DNA of 64,000 nucleotides, from assembly GCA_949752745.1 (NCBI GenBank), contig OX457033.1, forward strand, positions 15,358,156-15,422,155, read 5' to 3'. Origin of the DNA: Protula sp. h YS-2021 (taxonomy: Eukaryota; Annelida; Polychaeta; Sabellida; Serpulidae). The position numbers and the translations under genes were made by a program. Below the pieces are notes generated by a model. That model was given only the letters and a program-made list of their open reading frames with translations. It had not been told where the DNA came from and searched no databases. This document shows, piece after piece, positions 34,542 through 47,899 of this stretch (positions within the stretch are counted from its first letter, which is position 1; each line of letters opens with the position of its first letter).

Positions 34542-34547
34542 AATAAA
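34542..34547 (+). promoter_or_regulatory. Candidate poly(A) signal of DHX16
   Basis: First AATAAA after the stop at 33847, giving a 3' UTR of about 0.7 kb. A second AATAAA lies near 34706. Confidence 0.45.
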
Positions 34548-34799
34548 TAAATCAGAGAACTGAATGTGTGATATTTGAGCTAAAAACAAATGGTGTCCGA
34601 GTTAATAATTGGATACGACACCACTGCAACAGCGAGGTATAACCGACATTATCGCACGCTCGATTTAACGTCTGAAGATAATTAAAGTGCAATCCCTGTT
34701 AAGAAATAAAAAGTGTTGGTCATTAAATGCCCTTCTGTTTGTTTTCATTTCTGTCTTAATCTTGATATCACACCCTGGCATTGGCTGTCGCGACATCTC

Positions 34800-35010
34800 T
34801 GAACCTGCGAAAGACAACTCGGCCCCCATATGTCCTATCTCGGCACCCACTCGGAAGACAACTCGGCGTCCATTTGCCAACTCGGCCCCCAAATGTACTA
34901 TCTCGGCACCCACTCGGAAGACGAACTCGGCGTCCATTTGCCAACTCGGCCCCCAAATGGACTATCTCGGCACACACTCGGAAGACAACTCGGCGTCCAT
35001 TTGTCAATTC
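34800..35010 (+). repeat. About 70-bp tandem repeat with AACTCGGC core
   Basis: Three to four copies of CACCCACTCGGAAGACAACT, CGGCGTCCATTTGCCAACTC and GGCCCCCAAATG. It shares the ACTCGGCACC core with the inverted arrays at 35080-36214, just downstream. Confidence 0.85.
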
Positions 35011-35079
35011 GGCACCTAATTATCTTAAAAAACATTTTCATATTCAGTCTATCCAGCGGTAATGTGTTTATATGGTCTG

Positions 35080-36214
35080 TGGTCAACTCGGCACCTTGCC
35101 AACTCGGAACCTGACCAACTCGGCAGTTTTTGGTTAACTCGGCACCCACTAACTCGGCACCCGCCTTGCCAATTCGGCACCTGGGTATACCAACTCGGCA
35201 CCCATTATAACAGACTTGTTTTTTAAACCCTGACACTATCTTTTTGTAACAAAATGCAATTATTCTCTTGAATGACGTGCCAAAGGCAAGTATTTAACCT
35301 CTTTCATCACAATAACAGAGAGCCCTTGAAAAGCCTATGATTTTCTGTGTTGTTTTTTATTGCAATTAAGTACATGTCAGAGATCGGTCTTTTATCCATT
35401 TCAGCGCAATATTACAGGACGGTTCAAAATCCGGAGGTTCCCTTTTTTGTTTTGTATTGAAGTGCCATAGTTTCCCTGGTAAATTGTAATTCATGTTTGA
35501 GGGTATAATTGCAATTGGAATAATATCTGACAAGCAAAGTGATTGGATTGCACTTGACTGAGTAATTTACGGAGTAACCTTTGACAAGCAATTGTGATTG
35601 GTGCGGCTGCATAGCTCGAGGGCATTAAAAGGGATGTTTTGTGAAAGAAAGATTCATCACAACTCAATGCGGATAACTACGATTCATGAAATAAGCCTTA
35701 GGATAACTGCAATTTGAAAAATAGACCATGGATAATTACGTTCAACTTGTTTTTTCTGTGCACTGAGATGCCACTGGATAAATGCCTTTACGGCAAAGAG
35801 GTTCTTAGACCTCGTCAGCAGATCGTTAATTGTATTAACTGTTCTAAATTGCAACATAGGACATCACGCTTCACGGGAATTTCCAGACGGATTATCACGC
35901 CGCAAAAAGAGTTTGCCTGCATGCATTTTATAATTTGACAGTGAAAATGAGAATTAAACAGTAAGAATGGTGATGTTATGCAGTTGCAATTTATTGGTAT
36001 TTCTATTATTGGAATTGCAATTAATAAATAAACTGGCTTGCAATTATAACAAGCAAACAAAAAAACTGAAAATAAGAACTAGAGTCTCAGTTGGTATCAC
36101 CGGGTGCCGAGTTGGTCATACCGGGTGCCGAGTTGGTAAGAATTTGGGTGCCGAGTTGGTAAACGCGGGTGCCGAGTTGGCAGGTGCCGATTTGGCAAGG
36201 TGCCGAGTTGACCA
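35080..36214. mobile_element. Candidate foldback element with GGTGCCGAGTTGG inverted arrays
   Basis: The left end TGGTCAACTCGGCACCTTGC (35080) is the exact complement of the right end (to 36214). Several further copies of CCAACTCGGCACC lie inside the left end (to about 35205), and of GGTGCCGAGTTGG inside the right end (from 36093). About 890 bp of non-coding DNA separates them. No open frame of note and no clear target duplication, so the class is unknown. A MITE with subterminal repeats is the simplest reading. Confidence 0.6.
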
Positions 36215-36454
36215 AACCCCGTTTATATATATATATATATACCCTAAATATGTTTTTTTTAGGTCGAAACTTCCGCAGTGTAGTACAAATCTCGCGTTGC
36301 ATTAACGCTTTTAACACTGAATCACACAGTTGTGCGGCTTTTTACACTAGTTTAAAAGCCAAAGTGCAAAAGAACCAATCAGTGGAAGAAAAAAAATTCC
36401 AGAATAACACACAGTGCAGTCCGATTAATTGTATTTGGACAAATCAGGCGGTAA

Positions 36455-37010
36455 GGAGGCGTCAACACAAACGTGGATGAGGCAAGGTGTCAACACAAAC
36501 ATGTGGACAACAAGGCATGAACACAAACGTGGATGAGGCAAGGTGTCAGCACAAACATGTGGACAACGAGGCGTCAACACAAACGTGATGAGGCAAGGTA
36601 TCAGCACAAACATGGATGAGGCAAGGTGTCAACACAAACATGTGGACGAGGCGTCAACACAAACGTGGATAAAGCAGGAAGGTATCAACACAAACATGAG
36701 GAGAAAGAGGAGCCAACACAAACGTGTGGAGGAGACGTCAACAGCAACTTGTGGATTAGGCAAGCAGGCGTCAACACAAACGTGGATGAGGCAAGGACGG
36801 GTCAAAACAAACATGTGGAGAGACAAACAGGCGTCAATACAAACGTTCGGATGAGGCAAGGCGGTGTCAACACAAACATGTCGACAAAGAAGCGCCACAA
36901 CAAACGTCTGGAGGAGGAGGCGTCAACACAAACGTGTGAAGCAGGCAGGGAGGGGTCAACACAAACTTGTCGAGGAGACAAAGAGGCGTCACCGCAAACT
37001 TGTGGGGGGG
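36455..37010 (+). repeat. Minisatellite of GTCAACACAAACRTG units
   Basis: Roughly 17 copies of a 25-36-bp unit built on GGCGTCAACACAAACGTGGA and TGAGGCAAGGTGTCAACACA. All six frames are partly open only because the unit lacks stops. Confidence 0.85.
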
Positions 37011-38599
37011 GGGGGGGCAAGCTGGGATAAACGCAAATTGCCAGAGAAAATAAAGTCTGTTGACACATTTGTTTTATTCAAGCACAAGGAAACATACAAT
37101 GGACTTCACTGTTTACAACAATTTAAATATTAAACAGAAAACAATAACAAACACGATCATGGAACTTTCCCCAGTTTTGAAATAAACATCAGTTAACGGT
37201 AATGTATCTTTTATTTGAAAGATTTATAAACATGTTTTACTTCTCGCCGACCATTCTGTCTCAACAAAACTTAAAAAGACAGCTTTGGGACATGTTTTAT
37301 CTTGGCGGTAGATTCGAACCTTGATTCTGAGCTTTGTACCCTCCTGTGCCAAATCATCTTTTGTCATCTATACCGCAAGCAGCAAATTTACCCACACAAT
37401 AACCCAAACGGTGGAATGTTGTATTTTTCTTCTCCTCTATAATTCATCAAAATCATAACTTTTATCGAGATACGCTTCACTGCCTCAACCTGCTCAATAT
37501 AAAAAACAGTTAATTAAAACATAGAATAAATAAAAAATAAAGAACCATATTGTTAAACTCTCACTTCACCACACAGAGAATCAAAATTCATCAAACATCA
37601 CATAATTATGCCACTCCCCATGACTAGAAGACACTATTAACTGATCAAGTATCAAAACATTTTGCCGAAACTGGCAATCTTCATTACAAGCTAGGTTCAT
37701 TAGCTGACGAAGAGGAAGCGACCAATGATGTGGCGACTGTGATGCCTTTGTTTTATTACAGAATTACATTTTTGCTGGGGGGGGGGGGGGGGGTTGGGGG
37801 TCGTTGTTTGGTGCCCACAGTAGTTTACATGATAAAAGTAATATTCAGCAAAATTCTTCCTATTTTTAATTCTGAATTTAAAAAAAAAACAAACAATTCA
37901 CATCCATTACTTTCCCGGCTAAAGATGCTTTTGAGAGCAGCGTAACAATTACTTTTTTGATCACGCCATAAAACTTCAGATTATTATTGTGGTTTGAAGT
38001 TCGACTACTTACTACAGAACAGATAGTTTCTATTCTTGTGCTCAACAAAAGTACAGATCCAGAAATAAAACAATGTGGTGTACATTTGTGTTACACCATG
38101 CTTACATGCCACCAAAAAACGGGGATGAACAAAAACAAACATGTTTGAATTACACGAGACTCCATCTCTACCTTTTTTTTTTCGCTAACATTTAAACAAC
38201 ACCACAATAAAGAAAGAAAAATTACTGAACTTCCGGTTTCGAAGTATAAATCAGTCCCTGTTTCTCAGTGTCATTATTCCAGTATCATTTCTGTTATTCA
38301 CATAGGTAACCTCCTGCGTCGTTTCTTCACCAGTCAAAAATGCAGAAAAATTAATTTTTATTATATTTGCTTTAAAAAGTCTATAAAAGTTGGTAACCGT
38401 TCGAGACAGTAAATTGATTTCACTGCCCCATACAGCTGGGCAGGCGTGTTGTCTAAATTTCAATCATCAAAAGACTTTCAAAGCTTGTATTTCACGACAT
38501 GGACACAAAAAGATAAACTCAATCACTTGAGAACACAAACAGTTTGCCCTGCCGTTGCTGATCATTCGTCTCAGCTGAAACCGCAATGATGAACAGTTG
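37011..38599. other. Non-coding; 3' flank of the zinc-finger gene
   Basis: No gene seen. Holds a poly-G run at about 37778-37797. TTTATT at 38357-38362 is a possible minus-strand AATAAA for the zinc-finger gene, about 240 bases after its stop. GGTAGATTCGAACC at about 37307 resembles a Pol III B box on the minus strand but no tRNA fold surrounds it. Confidence 0.5.
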
Positions 38600-41360
38600 T
38601 CAGTGTGGGATACCGCTTGTCAGACTAGTTGATTGGGCTGTTTTAATGTTCAAAAAACCGATCGTTTTACTCTCGATTTCTCGGTCTGAATCACTCTGTA
38701 CGTCTATTCTGACCACGTCAGTGCCTTCGCCTTCGCCCGAAGCTGACTCCGTCCCCGAGCGAGTGACGTCACTCTCGTTAAATTCCGGTACTATACCACG
38801 CCGCCTTGAGGAATGTACCGTCCAGTCCATGACGTCATCTGACTTGTCGTTTCCTTCACTGACGACATGACGCACGTCGGTTGTCCGGCCTCTCCCCGGG
38901 CTCAGGGAGCGAGTACTCCACTTCATGACGACACGCAGCCTGTCCGTTCCGCTGCCTTTGCCACGCGCTTTCTTGCTCGCAGCTCGGCCCGTCTTCTTGG
39001 CCGGCGTCCCCGACACGTCATTCTTCACACTTTCGCCTTCCGCCCTCGGTTCACTCAGAGTACCTACACCACTCTCCACGGCTGCCATTTTGTTTTTCCT
39101 CTGGCGCGACCTTTTCTTCTTCCCCGCGCCGGCCGCGCCCTTGATGACGTCAGCAGCCGACGCGGCGACGCGGCACTGCTCAAGCGCCTGGAGACGCGCG
39201 TGCATGCGCATGTGCTTGGTGAGCGCGCATTTGGCCAGGAACTTCTTATCGCACTCGGCGCACACGTGCTTGTAATGGATGGCGCCGAAGCGCTGCTCGT
39301 ACTCAGCCTTGTGTTTGTACATCATATGTTCCTTGACGTGCCGCTTCTGCTTGAAGGCCGAGCGACAGTACTCACAGACGTATGGGCGCTCGTTCGTGTG
39401 CACGCGCATATGCTTGGTGTAATCGCCATGGCTGGAGCACTGGCGGCTACACACCTCACACACGTAGTAGCGTATGCGCGCCTCCCAGCCGTACACCTCC
39501 GGGTAACGCTCGGTGTGCGCGCGGCGTACGTGGCTACGCACGCTCTGCTCGCTGCTGTACAGCTTGCCGTCGCCGCAGATGGGGCACGGCAGCTGCTGGC
39601 TGCTATGGCGACGCATGTGAGCGCGTAGCTTAGCACGGGTGACGAAGCTACGCGGGCACTCACTGCAATGGTGGTTCCTATGCTCCTTGCTCTGGTGGCG
39701 GAATTTCTCATTCCGCGTCATAAACACCTGGTCACACTTGAGACACTTGTACTCTTGGACGCGCTTGGAGCCCTCGCGCACGAAGTGCATGCTCCGCATG
39801 TGGTTCTTCAGCCCGTAGCGGTTCATGAAACTCCGCGAGCAGTAGCCGCAGCTGTGCTCGGCCGCGCTTTTCGTGGCGCCGCTGCACTTCTCCGCGTGGC
39901 GTTTCAGGAAGAACAGCTGGCGGAACACCTTGGAGCATTTCTCACAGCGGTACTTTTGTACGTAGTTGCTGCTATGGCGATCCGCCACGTGCTCCATGTA
40001 TTTCTCTGCAAAGACACAATCACAATGTTCATCTTAAACACACCATAATGGATAATGAACATCCACAGGTTGATTGTTGCTTAGCGACATGACCAATCTA
40101 TATTGGATCCTATTGTGCCATTTAATTTTACCATGTGAACGTATGAACGAGGCTTTAAAAGATCATAAAAATAATGTGAAATGCGAATTCGCCTGCTAAT
40201 ACATATACAGAAGATTGTATGCGGCATAATTATTTACAAATCGTGAATATTGTCTTACAGAAAATGTTCCATATTGAGAACAAAGCAATACATGTGAAAA
40301 TTGTTAGTAGAAAAGTCTAGGAGCAGTAAGAGCTCATAATGTTTTGATCAACAAGCGCGCCTTTTCACACACATATATAAGTAACTTCGAATCCGAACCC
40401 ACCTGTTTTATCGAAAGACAAACCACACGGCCGGCAAAACATGGCAGTGACTTGCATACAGTCGTAAACTTTCTGATGATGGGCAACCTTGGCTGAAGTC
40501 TCAAACTCCATCATGCAGCGAGGGCACATGAGGGCAAGCTTCCACGTGGCATGCGCCTGCCTAAAGTGGCCCTTCATCGTCACCCCATCGTCGCAAGTGA
40601 AGTCGCACAGATAGCACTCGGCCTGCCCGCACTCATCCAGGCGGATGTAGGGTCCGTCGATGGCAGGCGTGCCGTGTTCGGGGTGGTACATGAAGACCGC
40701 GCGCTGCTCCAGCAGAAAGTCCGAAATATCCTTGGTCACCCCCGCACCCACTACATGCGCCTTGACCACATGACTCGCCAGCAGCGACTTGAGGGGGAAA
40801 ACGAGCTTGCAGTGTTCGCATGGGTGGCACTGCTTCAGGTTATGTCTCAGGAGAACATGCGCGTCGAGTTGGTGCTTCTTTTGGAAATTACGTCCACATT
40901 CAGAGCAGTTCAGTGGGGAGGAAAATTGCACAGCTGTCAGCGAGCTTTTCATACTAGTCTTTGGACTCAAAGAGTACGAACTGTCCAAACGCTCAGGCAG
41001 ATTTACGTCCTCAATACAGTTTTCTCCAACTGCATTACCAACTGATTTCGAGGATTGGAACCGTATCACTGTGTCCTCGTTGTTTCCAACTAAACTGCAT
41101 TTGTATTGACCTGACGACGCGGGACTGACAGCTACTTTATCAGGCAACAATGACGTCTCTACACTTTGGTGTAGACAGTTCACTGTACCGTCGATCAGGG
41201 GTACCACTCCATCCCTGCCGATTGTTTGGACTGCATCCGTCGCCTCGTGGAAATCACTAGTGAAGACAGCACTAACGGAAGTTGATTTCTTTCGCGGGCT
41301 TTTCTGTTTCCGGCGAGATGAGCGTTCAGTGGAGTCATCGGCGTCACTCACGGAACTCAT
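38600..41360 (-). CDS. C2H2 zinc-finger protein with 13 fingers, two coding exons
   Basis: Coding exons on the minus strand: 41360-40403 and 40005-38600, joined in phase to 787 aa. The ATG used (MSSVSDADDS) lies just after an acceptor (TTGCAG ending at 41373), so the 12 upstream residues of the open frame are intron and UTR, and a non-coding first exon lies further upstream. Residues 1 to about 165 are Ser-rich. Fingers 1-5 lie in the first exon; finger 5 (CRPCGLSFDKT / EKYMEHVADRH) is split by the intron. Fingers 6-13 lie in the second exon with near-standard spacing (for example YVCEYCRSAFKQKRHVKEH). The tail is basic, then acidic and Ser-rich. A nuclear DNA-binding factor is the likely role; I cannot name an orthologue. 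The plus-strand open frames here are GC-rich shadows. Confidence 0.9.
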
Positions 41361-41373
41361 GGTGAGGGAAATC

Positions 41374-44300
41374 TGCAAGACAGAAAATAACATTAAGAAT
41401 TCTTTAACGAGATCTCAAGGAACAAGGAACTGGCGACGCTATATGAGAGCGACGAGATTCCCTCCACAACAGTTAGAATTACAAAAGTCAACATCACAGC
41501 CAATTAGAAACATCGAAGATAGGCGGCAACTTGTAAAAATATGGATTATTGTATCAAGCAGAAGCCATTCCATGGTTACCGTAAACACAATGGGAACTTG
41601 ATTAAATCTCTATCTTTTTCTGCACAGAGTATATAAAATTATCCAAGCTGATTTACGAGGCAAGAAACAGTCAAACATAAGAGCTGATATTCTATTCTAT
41701 TCGTAACTTGGGAATTCAAGACTAGACCAACTTTAATTCGCGCTTTGATGGCATGATGCCGAAGATATACCCTCCGTCATTAAAGAATTCCAGTGCTGGA
41801 GGGGGGGGGGGGTCCTCTAGGACATTTATGACATGTGGTTTGGCTGACGAACAGAAAAGAAATGTATATATGATATGATTTTTTATGACATCTGTATCTG
41901 TACTTTATTTCTGGATAAAAACAACAGCCATTTGCATAAAACGTCAATTATCGCCCAAAATAACAATGCATATCCGATTGTAAAACCACACTTCACTCGA
42001 GTTTTGATGTTTTGTCAAAAGCGAAAATAATGCACCATGATTCTTCTCAGTGTGCTGTTTAAGAAAAAGACTGCTTGATTGATTTTCGGTGCCTTTCTAC
42101 CTTTCTTAAAGCGAATGAGTCATAGTTAATGTAACAGACATTGTTTGTTACAGGGTCTGGCGTATCGCTTCAATTCGGCCCCCGATATGCAAGTCAACTG
42201 CCCTCGCTGAGACACCTCTATGGCGATGTTGTCCGAAATTCAACGACCCGCAAGTCTTTCTTAGCATTTGCTAAAGACCCTCAAAGTACAACAGAAATAA
42301 TATACAACTTGTGTTATGCTTTCTTTGAAAGAAAGAATATGGAAATAACCAGGGACAATTAATTTGCAATTATCCGCCAAAAACTTTTGAAATGAAATTG
42401 TTATTTGACCATAAAAATTGTGCGCCGCAATTTATAACTGGGCCATTTATGTGGCGCACCTGTTTTAAAATAGCGCCATTGGCCCGAGTCGTGCGCCCAG
42501 ATCAGCAAAACTGACATCAATGACAAGTTCTACCACTTGTATAGGAAATATGACTCCTTCTGTCATCAGAAGACCGCAAAAGTCATCTAGGACTGGAGTT
42601 GGACTAATAATCCACCAGTAACCTAGGACCATCCGCCACTTTTCAATGGTTTTTGAGCAATAACTCTCCTGTTTATGGACGCGATCCGGTACTGCTTTGG
42701 AATGTAGCAAATACAGGATTTTACGCACGTTTTGTTATGCGCGAAGTAAAATGTCGTGATTTACGAAAATGCCAGGCCGATGCAACTCGCCACTTTATTC
42801 TATCATCCCGAAATGTAAATTTTAAGTGCAAACTGTAAGACTATCAACTCGCTTTCCAACATGATATCTAAGAGTTGTAAGGGTTACATGCGAGCATAAA
42901 CCGGACTTTATATGTGTATATTAACAGTTCACTTATAGCAGCTCAGTATATTTTGCATTCGAGAACCAGTGACAGCTATCGGGAGGTTCGGCAAAAAAAT
43001 CATTTCCGGGATAATTGTTGTCTTCGGGAGGTGACGACATTACAAGCACAGGCGGGTTTAACCTGGGTTAGTGGTAGGATCATTGGAGTGTGCTTAGGCT
43101 TATTTCTAACATTCTAGCTTTCAATTAAACACCGTATATAGTTCACTTCTAGCCTAACTACCTTACAAAGGACATAAATATAGAATATTTGTACACGAAG
43201 ACGAAGTTCGAGGAGGTTAGTTCGTGGGCGATAATTGGTGATTACGCAAAATTGAAAATTTAGGCCAGTTATCCTAAATTTATCAGTTTAATACCAGCGA
43301 GCCAATGCAATTTTTATAATGAGAACAAATATCAGGAGTAAACTTCCAATTTTAAACATTAATTAGCTTTGCGAAGAACCAAACAAGGAATGAAATGGTT
43401 ATCTATTACGCAGCCTGCGTATAAGCGATTTTAGATGCACCCAGTTGAAGCAGTCGTGGATCTAATCATCAAACACGATTTTGGATCGTTGTAATTCCTA
43501 CGCTGTAACTAGATAAAAGGAACACAGATAAAAGAAATAAAAGGAAAGAAAATTTAATGTTTACATATTTTAATGTGATATATATAATAAGTTCATTTTT
43601 TATTAAGAAAGAGGACAAGTATACAAAGAAAACATTGTGTCACCTAAAACAGTCCTATCTGATACCTGAACTGATCAGGACACTGATCAGCAAACTGCCA
43701 ACTTTTTTATGTAGTACACAATGATGAGGCCTTGTTTGAAATAATATATTTTTAAACTTTAATGTAAAGTCAAGTGCTTTTACATTTTATATTTTATACT
43801 AATAAAACCGCTAGCATATCGAAGGAGCAGGCAATTCATTACACCTGGTTATGTACCTGCGCCTTATGCAGGCAAAACTATACATATTGGGAATTGATGT
43901 TTGACATGCTTAACCAGCTATCAAAGAGGAAGCTGTCCGTACTTTTAAAATACTGGTAACCTTTTTTAATAATCTGTTAGCAAAAGGAACATTTTTTACA
44001 ATAAAATTATAGAAATTTGAAACTAAAAGCAGTATTTATGCATATTCTAGACATACGAATCAAGATCAGCCTTTTGAACCACTTAATGTCTTTGAAGAAT
44101 ACTCCTAAGCGTTTGAATATTTGTTACGAATTTCTGCTCAAGCGAAAAAAAATATATATAATTAAGATGCATGGATAAAGCCTAACTCTTTATTTCTGGG
44201 ATCAGGTCTCTGACTCATTTTAAGATTTATTCTAAATTATTTATATCATGTTTATGCTTTTTAAAGCGGGTGATGTCATGTTTAGCATGTACTTTATTCA

Positions 44301-45129
44301 TAGAATGCTTCAGTGATCTATAAAAACATGAATCAAAGGAGGTCAACTGTGTAATCTTTAAGTTGTTAAAACCACAATTAATAGATAATGTTGTTCTTTT
44401 TGTTTTCGCTATCAATTATACGTTTACTTGAGTTGTTGCCTTGGTTAGAGTTTTGGCCTATAACCATCCCAGAAGGCCGATGCTTATCATAAATGTTGCA
44501 TGTCCATAGCGTTTAGACCAGCAAGCGTCGTTAATTCGCTGTTATGAAACAGATGACTTCTGAAAGGTTATCTGTTATGTATAAACACAGAGCGGATGTT
44601 TATTTTTAAAAGTTTTCCCTCACTTTCTGGGTACAATTTTCGTGGAGTAAAAAGGTATACACAACAGACATAACCCTGTAGAGGTTAGTTGTTGAGCAAC
44701 AACTACTGGAGAAATCAATTATTAATAGGCTTCAAGGCTGAATTTCATTGGGTAGAGATATAGGTCTTTCCCGGAAATAACTTGTTTACAAGTTAAATGC
44801 GAAAATTACCGCTGGTAACAGTAAGCACAATGGAAACTTGACTAAGTATCCTTTAACTGAAATTCTGTTGCATAGTGAACTTCAGAAGGTAAGTCAATGT
44901 TTAGAGATCGGCATTATGTCCAAACTGCGTCAAAGACGAGTTGCTCGTACGTCCAGGTCAGGAGTGGTATTCTGCTCTGTCCTTATTTTTAAGGATGTGC
45001 ATCCAAAATGAACTGTACTCGTAGATAATTGGTTATATTACAGGGTGGATTATTAGCCACGCAAGATTTTCATGGCCAATAATAAGAATGTCAATTTGAA
45101 TTGCTTGGCTTCCAGTTTGCAAATAAACC
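41374..45129. other. Intergenic, no gene seen
   Basis: Should contain the promoter and non-coding first exon of the zinc-finger gene, not visible by eye. A poly-G run is at about 41800. GTAA.CAC.ATGG.AACTTGA.TAA occurs at 41578 and 44818, and 44530-44720 resembles 10160-10340, so diffuse old repeats are present. Confidence 0.45.
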
Positions 45130-45585
45130 AAGAATAAAATAACATTGTTTAAAAGTTATTGCACAAATATGTATGCGTCGCATCTCTGGCATTCATATAA
45201 GAAAGTGACTATAAGAAAATTACAAACAGCATATCATAATATATTGAAACAATTTATGGGTTTAACAAAATATGACAGTACAAGTATGACTTGTAGCTTC
45301 TTCAATGTCAAATCGTGCATGGCTGTGATGAGAAATTTTATATATAAATTTATGCAACGTCTGAGTAATTCACCAAATGTAATAATAAAGAATATTCTTC
45401 AGACCAGTGTGCAACACACATCTAACATTTGGAAACATATGTATAAAGAATTATATGTCAATTATATGTAAATATATATGTATGTATTAGTTAATAATTC
45501 TTGTTTATTTATGTACAAATATGGAACTGTATGTACAGAGTCTGTAAATAAAAATCATCTATCCATCTATCTCTCTTACCGGTGC
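45130..45585 (+). pseudogene. 5'-truncated LINE, C-terminus of reverse transcriptase ORF and 3' tail
   Basis: A frame at 45145-45471 encodes FKSYCTNMYASHLW, YKKVTIRKLQTAYHNILKQF, then NFIYKFMQRLSNSPNVIIK. This order (F.SYC...Y..HLW, K.L..AYN..L, MF..R...S.N..I) is the C-terminal tail of CR1/L2/Rex-like reverse transcriptases. The frame ends in a normal stop, followed by a short 3' UTR and an ATCC/ATCT-rich tail at about 45555-45580, as expected for a 5'-truncated copy inserted by target-primed reverse transcription. Confidence 0.7.
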
Positions 45586-46600
45586 AAACGCTGTTTTGAC
45601 ATTAGCTCCGAGTCAGCCGAGTCGCACATTTTTACATTTTCCTTTTTTAGCGAATTCCGATGTACTGTTCAGTTTGAGTACAAGTTTTGGACAGTGCGTA
45701 ATTGTGTAATGTGGACACCATCGGACATGCACTAAATGACGAGAACTAATTGTAACCTACTGATGTTTATTTCTGAGTCGAAGGCTTCAGTGCTTTACGT
45801 GTTAAGACTCAAAGGGAGTCAACTTAGGCACTAAACCAGTTCCTCAGTCAACAAAAAGTGGATATGTTGCTGAATATCTGTCACATCAGGGACTTCACAA
45901 AGTCTTTGAAGATTTCAGAGACATTGCAAAGTAACTGGTTCACTCAGTGACGTTGCATAGTCATTAAAATTTTTAGCAATTGAATGACATATATAATCAA
46001 CTAAAAGAAAACAACAACAACAAAAAAAAAAAAAAAACTAGCGCACAAAAAAAAACAAAAAAAAAAAAAACGAAAAAGTTGAGAGCCAGCCGGGCACCGG
46101 ACTTCAAAAACACTCGGAGCCCGACGCGAAAATTCAGAGCCACTGGCTCCCGGATTTTTCGAACACTGGACTGCGATTGTATTCATTTTGTCTAACAAGG
46201 TTCATTATTACTTTTGCATCCACGTTTGTATATTTCCTTGTTAATTCCTGTTCACACTGGGCTGCAACCGTTTTTCTTAAATAAATGTAACCCAATGCGT
46301 GATAGGATTATTGGGAAGAAGTGTATATAATCCAGCAAAAATTATAAGCCAAATCATATTTGGATTTCTATTCAACTGAATTATGAATATTGAAAACTAT
46401 ACGAGACTGCTGGAATAATTCAACAGTATTCTGCATGTAGGGATCAAGCGAAAAGCAACCTGATTCTACAGAAGACTTATGAAATATTTAAAAGCGAAAT
46501 TATTGGAGCCCAACAAAAATGTATGTAATTGTAATTTTCAACTGTAAAATTACTACCGGGAGTTGCCGAATCGAAGCCCTGTCTCCAATATAGAAGCCCT

Positions 46601-46665
46601 GGGGGCACTTTTCGGAAACTGTTTCCGAAGAGTGCCCCCCCCCCCCCGGGGGGGGGGGGCTGTAT
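46601..46665. repeat. 19-bp hairpin fused to a C-run/G-run palindrome
   Basis: GGGGGCACTTTTCGGAAAC (46601-46619) pairs with GTTTCCGAAGAGTGCCCCC (46621-46639) with one mismatch. Immediately after, a run of C is followed by a run of G, a second perfect palindrome. A related single strand (TTTCCGAATAGTGCCCC.GGG) lies near 48824. Confidence 0.8.
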
Positions 46666-46859
46666 TTGGTTTGAAAATGACTGCACCCAAAGGCTGTTTA
46701 CTAATAGAGCCCCCTCTCCACCTTCAAAAAAAGAAAATATGAATTTGCTGGTACATTGTGACCGGAGAAATATGAAAACACAAATTCAGTATGTAAAACA
46801 CATTTTTTGTTACGAAAACACAAAGATATGAAAGCACAAATTTGAATGATTGTCATATG

Positions 46860-46932
46860 ATTAAGTACTTGAGTGTTTCAAAAGCAAACACTCTATCATT
46901 AAGTACTTGAGTGTTTCAAAAGCAAACAGTCT
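46860..46932. repeat. 38-bp direct duplication
   Basis: ATTAAGTACTTGAGTGTTTC followed by AAAAGCAAACACTCT occurs twice with one change. Confidence 0.9.
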
Positions 46933-47334
46933 AGTTACTGTCTCGGCAGGACAGCTTAATCCTATATATACTACCTTCTATTTTATAGTCTCAATTCTAA
47001 ACCAATTAATACATTATATTATGTCACATAGTCTCAGTTCTCACCCTTTTAACGTACTGCTTTCTGTCTAAGTAAAATTACATGTACCGGTTTAAAGTTT
47101 CGTCCAAGAACTGTGCTTTGGCTTGAATGGCTGGATTTACATGTCTCGATGCATGTAAGCTCTGGAGCTTGACGTAGTTTCTTCTTGTTGCAATTTCAAC
47201 TTGTAAGCAAAGATGAAAATATTGGGATGCGCAGTGGTAAACCGCGTTCGAAAATGCTTGTGAAACGATTCAGTTACCAACATTGTCCAGGCTTGGACTA
47301 GCGGCCCACAAGTAAGCAGGGCTGGTATGAACTA

Positions 47335-47760
47335 TTTCAAATGAAATATTTTAAGAAATATTTCATGAAATATTTCGAGGAAAAAAATTTCAACTTTTTG
47401 AAATTTTCAGTTCATTGATTTAGAAATTTATATTTCGCCTGAATCTGCGCTTCATATTCACATGTCTATACCGCAAAAGTGTGGATACAAATTTCACAAT
47501 TACTAGTCAAAACCCCACTCATGAAACCACGAACATTATCCATCCCCAATCCCATATGTGCTTTGTTCGGGGTATTGTATACTATTTGATGCTGCCTAGT
47601 ATTTGTTCAACGTTTTCAATAAAACGAGTGTATGTTGTAAAGATATGCTTTTCATATATACTCATTTGAAATATTTCAAAAATTTCTGAAATATTTCAAA
47701 AATTTCTGAAATATTTCAAAATTTTTTAAAAATTTCGAAATTTTTACCAGTTAGGTGGAA
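47335..47760. repeat. AT-rich GAAATATTTC palindromic repeats, possible MITE
   Basis: The left cluster (47335-47410) and right cluster (47660-47745) both consist of GAAATATTTC and AAATTTCAAA-type palindromes. The outer ends CTGGTATGAA and (complement) CTGGTAAAAA are weakly inverted. It could be a hAT-type MITE but no 8-bp duplication is evident. Confidence 0.35.
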
Positions 47761-47899
47761 ACTTTACATCGTGAACGATGTATGTTTCCGTGATGTAGTC
47801 TGCGAACTCTTGAACTCCTTTCATCATGATAAGCGTCAGGCATTATATCCAAGGCAAATGCGTGACCAACCTCAGCCTGGTGTAGGAAAGGCAGGTCAT

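Noticed and set aside
36426..37133. Several frames of 62-134 aa on both strands
   Set aside because: Artefacts of the GTCAACACAAAC minisatellite.
37300..37390. Possible tRNA or SINE B box (GGTTCGAATCTACC on the minus strand)
   Set aside because: No A box or cloverleaf can be drawn around it.
38867..40048. Long plus-strand frames (up to 253 aa) opposite the zinc-finger gene
   Set aside because: GC-rich antisense shadows of a gene with clear fingers.
40633..41109. Other frames in the first zinc-finger coding exon
   Set aside because: Shadows; no finger or domain signal.
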